This document shows positions 51,513 to 61,797 of a stretch of DNA of 64,000 nucleotides, piece after piece; position 1 is the first letter of the stretch; each line of letters begins with the position of its first letter. The notes beneath the pieces are model-generated. The model was not told where the DNA came from and ran no database searches. It was given only the letters and a program-made list of their open reading frames with translations. The translations under genes and the position numbers were made by a program. This DNA comes from Nymphalis io (taxonomy: Eukaryota > Arthropoda > Insecta > Lepidoptera > Nymphalidae): NCBI RefSeq assembly GCF_905147045.1, contig NC_065897.1:6215001-6279000 (forward strand), read 5' to 3'.

Positions 51513-52885
51513 CGATAAGATAATTTGAGATTTTCTTCATGGTAATTACAAAATGAAAACTATACAATTCGACCGCGGCAACTAAGTTCCAAGTCTAAAA
51601 AATATTCGTTTAAATGAATACTCCATTCCTTAATTATAATATTAATTTTAATAATTTTTGTTCCGATTAAGGGTTTAATAATACTGAATAATAATATATC
51701 TATTAAATAACGAATAATATGTAACGGAATAATACTAGTATCTAAGTCATACTAAAAAGTCAGTTATACAAGATTATGTGGCTACGATCAGGCCCGTTTT
51801 ACCCGATGACAGTAGTTTTAGCTTTTTATCTATTTCCTCTGTTTTATTTGGGCAGAATTTATGAGGCGAGTGGTTCCCGCGATAAACATTTTCCTCAAAA
51901 TTGTTCGGATTATTGTTCTAGCCGGATGAGTGGGGACTCTTGAGTTACGAGCGAAGAGTGACCTTCACCCATTATGCGATATATTCACTTATGTTGAAAA
52001 TACATGACGATAAAAAGTAGCTGCTATATGTCAATAAGGATAAGATAAATAGATTTATAACTTAAAAATATCGGTTTTTACAGTTATTTCAAAATATAGA
52101 AGCCGTCATTATTTATCATTTTAAAGGTAGTTAATGTCAGACATGTGAATTCATTTGCACGCGTAAAATTAAATCTGTATTCCATTAATAAGTCTTAAAT
52201 TAATTACTAATAGAAAAAACGGCTTTGTTGATGTATGATTAATTGTTTTGATAGCACATACCAGGATTTATGTCTGGCTCGAGTCGTTTTGTCAAATGAA
52301 TTTCTCTCCATCTTCATGGCCAATGATGCGGATACATACGTACAAAAGCAGACAGCGTAGCAAGCCAATGAGTTTCTAACATATCTTTAAACGTTACATT
52401 CCATTCTATATTTCATGCTTATAATAAAGGCTAAAAAATTTTATGAAAAAAAAATAAAGAAAATTGCAGGCTGTTTTATCAAACCGATCAAAGGCCGGTC
52501 GGACATTCCGACTTCTTACGACGTTAGTAAAAATACAATCTCTCTTTATAGTTACCATTCCACTGGTTATTATATCCGTATCGATACGGTTAAACTTACG
52601 GAGCGTGAAATGTTGGAATCTCGATATTGCAGGCCCCGGGCTCTAGCACCGGTACGCTAGGCCAATTTCGGACTTTTCAAATAAAAAAAAATATTATAAA
52701 TTACAATTAATTTATGTTAAGTCTCAGAAACATTTTTTAAATAATAATTTGTGCTTTACGTTACTAATTTGAAATAAAATATTGCCTTGATTTAATGGTT
52801 ACGATTTTTAAACTAACATTTTTTATTATATAAAACAATTTGTTTGTTTTTTGTACGAACTAATCTCAGGAAGTATCAGTACTAT

Positions 52886-52894
52886 ATTATTTTA

Positions 52895-52958
<64 letters not shown>

Positions 52959-52967
52959 TAAAATAAT
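52886..52967. repeat. 82-bp perfect palindrome built on (TA)n
   Basis: ATTATTTTAGTATAT and ATATACTAAAATAAT bracket a long uninterrupted TA run (about 52896-52957), so the whole block is self-complementary and could extrude as a cruciform. The non-TA arms exclude simple TA slippage as the full explanation. Confidence 0.92.
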
Positions 52968-55869
52968 TGATTAAATACAGTCAGAGTAAATATATTCCTT
53001 TGTTTCATATTTTCTCATTACGTACGGATTATTCGATCTTTGTTAAAATACGCAAATGAAAGCATTTAATCGTTTAGTAAAAAGAGTATTTGATTCGTTG
53101 TAAAAATAATTTCGGGATCAAATGTATTATTTTCGAGGGAATGGCTCATCGGGCCATGCTTCCTGCGACGCCAGTGTGGTCGTAACTCGACACCTTTATT
53201 AATATGCCTGAATTAATAACGTAGATATTAGTCGGCAGGGACCATGTCGCGTGCAAATGATGATATCGTGAGGCTTCAGTGCAACGATTTGAGAAAAATA
53301 TCGATTTACATATGATTCAAGCGATACGGAATCGTGATCGAGTCGGCCGTATGTTCATTGTTATTAAAGCAAATTACTAAAACGTTTTTGAGTCTTCTTT
53401 TCTAATGAACAGACTGAAGAAAAAAACTCTATAAATATTTGGATGAACGAACGGTGACTGTATTCTTCTACTTATTTTCAAGACGTCGTGTCGTGTCGCC
53501 GACGTCGTGTTATTGTCATATTACTATTTACATCACATTAAATATTACATCTATAAATTATTTCTGTATTACATACAGATCTCTGTATGTCGTTTTATAA
53601 ATATTTTCTAAGTCAATTGGTGGTATGAATAAATAAAATAATTATAAACTCTATTAAATTATGATTATTAGATAATTTAGAAACTTTTTATTTCCTGATA
53701 AAAAAAACAATTATTATTTTAATTATAACAACAGCAAAATGTCACAGCGAAGTCGAGTTGTTATCTGAAAATCTAAATTATTTACAAAGTTGCCATCAAG
53801 TGTAAACATAAGTCGTTTATTATCGAATATTTATGTCGCGTTTTTATTATACTGTCGACGCGATATAACTGAAATTGGACGTTGAGTCGTTAATCGTAAT
53901 AGCCGACAAAAAACATTTAATCATTATTTATGACATATTGGACATTTAATTTAGGAACCATGTTTAATAGTAACATACTCGTAAATGCATATCTAGTGTC
54001 GCTTCAACCATGAACTTATAACGATAATAATAATTATAAATTAAATAATAAGTATTGTCTAATTATTGATAAAAAATGCATGACGTATATCATCAATTAA
54101 CGAAAAAAGTATCAGAAACTATGCAGGTGGCAAATTCTTTTATTCTGCAAACTTTTATAAAATGTTATTTCAAATTTTGACTTCCTAAGTACATAAAGGT
54201 TTCACCTGGTTTGGAAGTGAATAGAGTAGTAAGAAATTTAGGTGTATCAATTATAATAAGCCTAGCACAAAGCCATGGACCTAGTTTTAATATTATAATT
54301 GCATTTTTTTATTTATTTTTTACTTAGTGATACTAAAAATTCTACTTTTATTTGAAAGGCTATATTTTTCACAATAAATGATTATTATTATTATTTTACA
54401 AACACTCAATTTGCAAATATACTACTTAGCAAATGTGTCGAATGGTAAAAGTTTACCTTCCTATATAATTATCAAATCATTTGGTCGTCGAATAATATTT
54501 TATAAAATAAAAAAATGTCTATCAAATAAAAAATCTATTTATAGAAAAAATAGTGCATAAAGATAAAAATAATAATATGTAAAAATGAGACATAATGCAC
54601 ACTTGGTAATAAAACGATAGTCTCCAGGATATTTCAAATAAAAAAACACAATTATATTGTTTTATATTGCGTGTAATTAAAGGCTGTTTTATATATATAT
54701 ATACTCAGGTACTTCTCAGGTAGTTCCGAACTGGTGGTAGATTTATGACAATCAATAAGTAATGTAACGCTTGTATATTAACTAAAGATTTTTGACTTTT
54801 GACTTTTGTGATTTTGAATATTAAGTAAGTAGTTAGCGCGCCTTGTAAATCAATATTGAAATTAAGTATATATTAGTTTAGATTATCTAATTTGATTTAT
54901 GAAATAAAGTATGTTTTAACTGGAAAATATGGTTCATAATTTTTCTACAAGTTGTAAAATGAAATATTTCATTTGTTATTTATCAATTTAAATGACAAAA
55001 CGCTTATTTTTAAATACGATGATATAAATACATTTACGATCTTACCTATTTATTAACGTGGTTCAGTCTTTTGTCATCATTGATTTAAAATTTGAAAGAA
55101 GACTAGTACCTACTTATCACTATAATTTTTGTTCGATTAAAAAGCAAAAATAAATCAATTATTCGACGGTTAAAGATAAATAAAAAGATAATATTTTTCA
55201 GCTTTTCCATGCAATAATATCATATAATATAGATGCAGGTAAGATTCGGCAAATATTGACAGTGGATGATTGCAGCCGGCCAGCGTGATCCCCTTGGCAA
55301 ACTGCGAATTAAAATGGGGACGAGAAAAATTAATCCTAATGCGATTTTAATGAACTCGAAATGAACGATTCTAATAATGAATTGTTAAGCTGTGTATTCT
55401 TCTCAGACGTGGAATGGAAATTAATATACAAATATATATACCTAATAAGAATATTGAAGTGACCATTCACGCAGATACATACCACAAACAATATTTTTTC
55501 ATTCGGAGGTCGGTTGGAATTTCTTAAGAAATCGCAAGGTAAATATTGATCATTGATTTTTAAATTTGTAAACTATATGCAAATAGCATATCTTTTTAAA
55601 AAAGTAAATGTTCGACAAGGTTTCTTGTATCAATATACATTTTTACGTCATTATATTTTTATATATTTGATAGCAGGTATTTCCTTAAAAGAAATAATTA
55701 GTTTTGAATTAAATCCCTAAAAGAGAATTATTATGCTTCGTGTTATTTTAGAACGATTCAACTTCTTGCTTAGTGTAATTAAATAGTACGCAGAATTGTG
55801 TATTCCAGCAAAGGGTATTATAAAATATAAACGAGATAAAATGTAATAATAATTAAGGCTTAGCATCTT

Positions 55870-56260
55870 ACAAAGACGCGCGCCTTAACATCGAGTATAA
55901 AGCACACAAGCGCTGAAAATGTACACCTGAAGTCTGTGCTCGCTTTTGCATTAACGAATGCGGAAGCGGCGCTGTGCATACAGGACGCGTTGCATCCTCC
56001 CTTTCCACTGCGAGGCGCACCTCCCACACCTCCCGCTGCCCCCCGGCGTACCTCTCGCTCGTACCAGACGCCTCTAACAGCACCGTGTCCCACCCGTGCG
56101 TTCATTACCTCCACGCGACCAACAATTCAAGTTTGCTTTCCGCCACACAATCTGCGCTACCAGACTCACTAGACTACAGTCTACAGACTATCCATATACT
56201 GGCCACTCGAATAATAAAGATGCAGAAATTAACCCGTCCGCACTGAAAAAGCGGAAACTA
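55870..56260. promoter_or_regulatory. GC- and CpG-rich island in the long dac intron
   Basis: By hand count 41 of the 60 bases from 55981 are G or C, against an overwhelmingly AT-rich background. Open frames exist on both strands (up to 90 aa) but overlap each other in every direction, as GC-rich DNA produces by chance, and none shows a known domain or fits the splice phase needed by dac. It could be an enhancer, an intronic promoter or a noncoding exon; which one cannot be told here. Confidence 0.3.
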
Positions 56261-56449
56261 AGTGAAGCTATCTCGACTTGAATAGGGGTAATGCAGCGCG
56301 AGCACTTCTATAGCGAATGAAAGAAACTCGTCGGGAACAGGATGAGTTTGTTGAAACAGAGGGTAAATGTCAACCACGAAATAAAAACAGTCAACAGATA
56401 AATGCCAACGATAAACACATGCGAGAATTGAATGGCGAGTTATGAATGT

Positions 56450-57160
56450 CAATGTTGACTCCGCTCAATGAGCCCTCAGCATTTTTTTAACATTTTGAAA
56501 AAGCAAACTGAAGATTTCACCGTAAAAAGCAACACGGGACAAGAAATCAATAAAGTTTCAGCACTAAATTTGCTTTAGCTCATAAAATATTCAATTACGC
56601 ATAAGCACACATTTGCTAAGGCCAACAACGACCACGCGGCACCCCCATTAAAGATGCCTAAGGGCCATTTAATCGGTCAGTGGATGTAAATTCGGCGGCC
56701 CCAAAACAAATATCCCGAAACTAATAAGGAAACGAAATATGTAAATCGTCTGCCATATTGTTTCACAAGTGAAATCTTCCTTTAATCTTATAACAAATCC
56801 GTGTCCAAATGGTCGCTTGGAGTAAATTTGAATATAGTAGGGGTAAGCTCGAGGGTCACGTTGAGGTACGTCGTAGTGAGGAAGGAGTTAAACTTATGCA
56901 AGACACGCACTAAGGAGATAGCGGCCGTAATGTTGTCCTATGCACATATTGCAACAAATTAGTTGTCGACTTGTAAACATGGAGGAGGAAAGTAAGCCCG
57001 CTAAGACGTAGTCGGTGGGTAGTTTGCATGGATATGAGAACGGCAATATGGGGCTTCGCAGCTGCTGGCGGTACTCATTAAGATGTTTTATGGTCGGCCC
57101 GCCGGACCGGGTTGCCAATTTAAGATATTTCTATGCGGGACGGCGCCACGTTAGTTTGGC
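56450..57160. promoter_or_regulatory. GC-balanced non-repetitive stretch in the long dac intron
   Basis: About 700 bp of unusually mixed composition for this window, for example AACGACCACGCGGCACCCCC, CGGTCAGTGGATGTAAATTC and TGGTCGGCCCGCCGGACCGG. It belongs to no repeat family seen here and has no coding signal. A cluster of conserved noncoding elements is the simplest guess; only cross-species comparison could show it. Confidence 0.25.
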
Positions 57161-59176
57161 TTCCGATTAGGGGATTAAAGTAGTCCTTTTAAGGCATTAG
57201 AGTAATAATTGAGGGGTACAATATGAGGTTAGTATTGCCATTTATTCCCTTGGTAACTATTGTTAGTCTTACCGCAATAATAATAATTCTCGTCGACAGT
57301 ATTTTATTGATATTAAAATATACATTACGATTTTGTAAGTGATGTAAACGGAGGTCTAGAATTGGGCTAAGTTCTATCAAGTTCAGTTAATTCCATCGAA
57401 CACCTATTCCCCGCACGGCAAGTAAATCAAAGGGTGTTGAAACTTTTCACCCACTTAAAGCCGGACACTGTAATAAAGCGATCGAACTTCACCGACCCTG
57501 ACATCAAATGGGCCACCCCTTCTCGCATTTTGTTCGAGAGAAAATTAAAAGTTTGTAGATGTCGAACGCACGTGATTGAAATAGGTATTAATGTATATTT
57601 TTCAATGAAAATAATATTTATTTATTTCATACAATCGGACAAGCAATCGTTAAATTAAAATTTGGACCCCTCAATAAATTAACTCCGATTAAAAACAAAT
57701 CAAAGTAAAAACACATTAACTGTACGCTTATACTTATATCACTTAACATAATTATTTAAAAAAGGCTGTTTAAGTTAAATAAGTAGAATATTAAATACAA
57801 TTATATATTTTAAAGAAGAAAGTCTTATCTCATCTATTAAGTTTCCAAATTTTCATAATATTACACTAAAATGTTTTAAGGGTAAAACTGTAGGTAATAT
57901 ATACAGAAAACTCAACGATAGCAAGTCTTATATGGATTAATTGAAGTCACTACCTTGCTGACCTTAAGTTTAAACAATTCAATTAGTTTTAGTATAGGGA
58001 TATGGATGTAACAAGAATCGTTTTGTCTTTGAATTAATCCGAGGTAATAACCTGATACCGGTCAACATTGGTCAGAAAAAGCCTTTGAAACTTAAACCCT
58101 TGAAGGACTAAAATAAAGTTGTAGTGTGCGTCGTCTATTATTACACCATTTAATTGACGCAACTAGTACCTTTCCGGTTGAAACATAAAATTTGTTAATA
58201 TTCGTACCTAGAGTATTGCCAAAAAGATATATTTTTGATATATTTTATTTCCTATGTTTACGCAATTAGCGAGAAAACTGAGCGAACAATTCAAGAACGC
58301 TGCCAAGTTATGTGTAAAAAATTTAATTTTAATATTTTAGAATTTTTTTTTTCGTGTATTTTGTGTATCTATTAAATAATAGTGGCTACATTTGTATAAG
58401 AAAAATGAAAAATAAAGTACCTATGTAGTGAATGATGACTGATAGTATCCTAAATGAACTTGCATTAAGCCCTTCCGGTGAATTTAGATTAGTACTTTTT
58501 TTCCAAGTCTGTAAAATATTTTTGTAAGATTCCTCAGAAATTGCACGGCCCTTGCGCTAAAATCGATTAATGTTTATTTACTAAAATTAGATATACATAT
58601 ATCTGTAAAGTCGAGGGAACTATACACTACGGTTATATAGTAAGGCATCATGCCGTCATCCATAAATATATATGAATACTTTGTATAATAGAATAATTCA
58701 TATATCCCGCTGTATGTTACAACTTCGTGTTATATGTATATTCTGTGTGCAAATATATTCTGCAAAGATCAAATGTCTCGTAAGTATGAAGCCGTCTCCA
58801 TCAGATACCACAAGATGTCTTCCAAGTGCAACGGTCTTAATCAAGGCCGAATTAATTGTTTCTAAAGAGGTGATTCCGTCGAATATATTCCCTGATTAAG
58901 TGCACAGGTTGGGACCGAGGCCGAGGGTTATTAAATAATTTATTGTCTAACAACTATTCGTGAGGGGCAATACTCAAATGTTCCTCTAAGATTCTACAAA
59001 GTTACGTTATGGTATTAGAAACTTTACCTTTGAAACTTAAATGAATTTCAGTATAGAGATTTGTAGCAGTGTTTAAAAAACATAAAATAGCATTTATTTT
59101 TAAATATTCTCAATCTTTCGTAAACGTTTTACGCAAAAATCTTAACAGTTTTCACCCTTGAAAGTTTAGAATGATC

Positions 59177-59211
59177 CTATTTTATCTAGGATCCTATCCT
59201 AGATAAAATAG
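59177..59211. repeat. perfect inverted repeat, 15-bp arms, 5-nt spacer
   Basis: The arms are CTATTTTATCTAGGA and TCCTAGATAAAATAG, spacer TCCTA. A (TA)n run starts about 40 bp downstream. Confidence 0.95.
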
Positions 59212-59250
59212 ATATAAATAATATATATAAGTTTACATTTATCTATCTAT

Positions 59251-59303
<53 letters not shown>
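59251..59303. repeat. (TA)n microsatellite
   Basis: About 26 uninterrupted TA units, followed by GTTATA-type degenerate units to about 59340. Confidence 0.95.
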
Positions 59304-59307
<4 letters not shown>

Positions 59308-59639
59308 TAGTTATAGAGTTATAGAACCTTTTTAGAGTTATAAGTTCTATCTAAAGTTCGAAACTGTGATCTACTGTTGAAGTTTCATGTATTATATCCG
59401 CTGGGCTAACTGTAAGCTAAAACATTTCTAGTTAAACCATTCCCAAAAGAAAACAAACTGTACATGTTTTTGAAGTCCTACAATATTTGCTACAAACTTT
59501 TTCGTTTGACATAAACAACAAAACAACCATGATTGAGTTCCGTCCAGTCCTTTATTGCTTTCAATGCAGATTTCATCTTGTCAGTGGCAAATTACACTGG
59601 CAGCCCATTCACGCTCAAAAATCACTCTCAATCGAGTCA

Positions 59640-59765
59640 AGTGGGACAAAATAAAAGGTGAATTCATCATAGGGGTGTGAATCGGCGCCCCTGTCGGGAA
59701 ACCAAGGCGGGAAACGTATGTCCGGACCATTTGTAAACACTAACAGGTGCCGACAGTTTATTAAT
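59640..59765. promoter_or_regulatory. candidate enhancer with dense factor-type motifs
   Basis: Within 125 bp are GGCGGGAAA (59706-59714, the E2F-type core), TGTAAACA (forkhead-type), CAGGTG (E-box) and TTTATTAATTT (homeodomain-type). The words TGTCGGGAAA and GGAAACGT occur here and again in the same order at 45139-45159 in the other intron. Motif identities are established consensus forms; function is inference. Confidence 0.3.
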
Positions 59766-60439
59766 TTAAATGGCACTTACTTGGCTGGAATGGTTCGTAA
59801 GTTGTAAATGGAAAACTATATAAATAAACCTATGTATCAATTACAAAATGAAAGATAAAAGCTTTGAAACTTTATCAACACTCAAGGATTGATTGCAAAA
59901 TTTTGAATAAATTTTCCATAAGTAATCAAATGGAGAGCGTTCTGTTGTGCGTCAATATTTAATTTTTTATCGTCCAATTCATAAACGATAGAGCATACTG
60001 TAAAAGTTTTTTGTTGTGAACGCTTTTTGATGAAATTTTTAAAGTAACACTTAAATTTAATCTTTTATAATATCACTAAATGACCTATCGACGTATAGAG
60101 TGTGTACGTTTCATATATTCATAGTATTTTTGAAATTGTCACTAGTCTGCGCGAAGTGAATAAAAGTTCGCAAAGGGTTTCCTTAAATCAATTCAGCTTG
60201 GATGGATTTGATTATGTCCAGTCAGAGAGGGTTCAATTTAATGCATTTTGCTTTGTTCTGTCTGGTTAACATATGAATTGTAGTATGTAGACATGGTATT
60301 GCAAAAGAGTAGTCAATATTTGCTGAAAGTACAGAAAACAATGATAAAGATATTAATTAAAATTTATAATTAACAATTTACTTGGTTGTGTGACTTAATG
60401 CAAACCTATAGGACTCACATCGTTTCTTCTATCAAACCT

Positions 60440-60625
60440 GTCAAATAGCAATACTCTTCCAATATAGAAAAGGCAACGTGACCCAGTGTAATTATCAGTA
60501 CAAGAGATATAAAATCGTATTTTCTGTTTAGTGAATGTTTTGTACTCCACGCAGTGCCAATCTTTACGGGCGAAAGGTGACTTAGAATCAAATTGCCTAT
60601 TTGTTCTTTTGCCTCTATTAACTAA
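60440..60625 (+). mobile_element. SINE family A copy A8, very diverged
   Basis: CCAGTGTAATTATCAGTACA, AGTGCCAATCTTTACGGGCG and GGTGACTTAGAATCAAATTG follow family order (compare GCCAGTGTAATTACAGGCAC and ATGGGCGTTGGTGACC). The 5' part is barely recognisable. Confidence 0.7.
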
Positions 60626-61681
60626 AATAATAAATATAATAAAATATGCATTTTTACATTCAATTCGCTGTTAGTAAAAAATAATTTATTAAAGGACTTC
60701 ACAACAAATCGGCTTAAACAAACAAACAAACGTTTTCTCGATTAAGACCAATAAGTCGATAAACTGGGAGCTTATAATAGAAAACGACTGTTTGCTTAAA
60801 GTGAGAGGTATTAACGGAATCGGAATCTTTCACGCCGCCGCACACGAAAGTAAAATTGATTTTATTAATGTACTCGTACGTCAATATATACATAGTCATC
60901 AAAATAGCTATATTAAGACATTACTTTTAATATAATTACACCTACGTTTATTAAATTATATATATCTTGTTTTACAAGTAATTAAATATAATTATACATA
61001 TAATTTCAATTAATCATCGACATTTCAATTAGTTAAATTAATTAACCTGTATTGGGTACGACATTTGATTTTACAAATATATATTTTCAAGATTTCTAAA
61101 TACTTAAGTAATTATTAAATTAATCTACACCGGTCAAGCCATTTAAATCTAATTATAAATACGACATTGTTTTACGATATTCAAATGAAACAAAATATTT
61201 ACGTTTCGTATCTAGACGTGTTTATTTATATTACAATATAAACTAATCACGAATCCTTGGTGGATTCAAAGTTAGTTGTCTAAATATGATATTAACAACA
61301 TCAATACGATATCCTGCAATCAAATCGTATGGCTTCAATAGTCTCGATGTCTGCCCGTGTGTGGTCCGTAAACAAAGCTCTTAATGGTCGTATTATAACG
61401 TCAACATCTTATTACCACAATCGACATCACAGTTACAATCAATTCGATGTATCGACTTGCTTTCGCTGAAATATCGAAATTGATTGCTTTGCTTACATAT
61501 CAGGTTTGATTGTTAGATTGATTTATTCTTTTGTTTACATTATTTTGCAATAAATATTGTAAAAAATGTTTATTGCTAAATTAATTAAAACTTATTTATA
61601 TTTTTGCTCATTGTTCTACGATTAAATGTGTACAAAAAAGTGGATTAAAGACGAACTGTTCAGATAAACAGTGTCCAGATA

Positions 61682-61797
61682 GACATGTGTATTCTACCAA
61701 CCCGCATTGGAGCAGCGTGGTGGAATTAACTCCAAACCTTCGCCTCAAAAGGGAGAGGAGGCCTTAGCCCAGCAGTGGGGCATTAACAGGCTGTTAC
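61682..61797 (+). mobile_element. SINE family B, 5'-truncated copy B8 with 10-bp TSD
   Basis: This is a tail-only copy (CTACCAACCCGCATTGGAGC, GGAGGCCTTAGCCCAGCAGT, AACAGGCTGTTAC). TGTCCAGATA is duplicated perfectly at 61672-61681 and 61798-61807. It is close in sequence to the consensus, so probably among the younger insertions. Confidence 0.95.

Noticed and set aside
52255..52330. Minus-strand segment ending TCCTG|GTATGT as a possible dac exon
   Set aside because: A donor-like site follows a short open stretch, but the peptide does not resemble any part of Dac and no convincing acceptor bounds it.
55860..56114. Minus-strand open frames (84 and 71 aa), one with a coil-like charged stretch, as the missing upstream dac coil exon
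   Set aside because: The exon before 47968 must end with one base of a split codon just before GT, and no such donor follows the charged stretch here. The residues do not match the Dachbox, and frames are open on both strands because of high GC.
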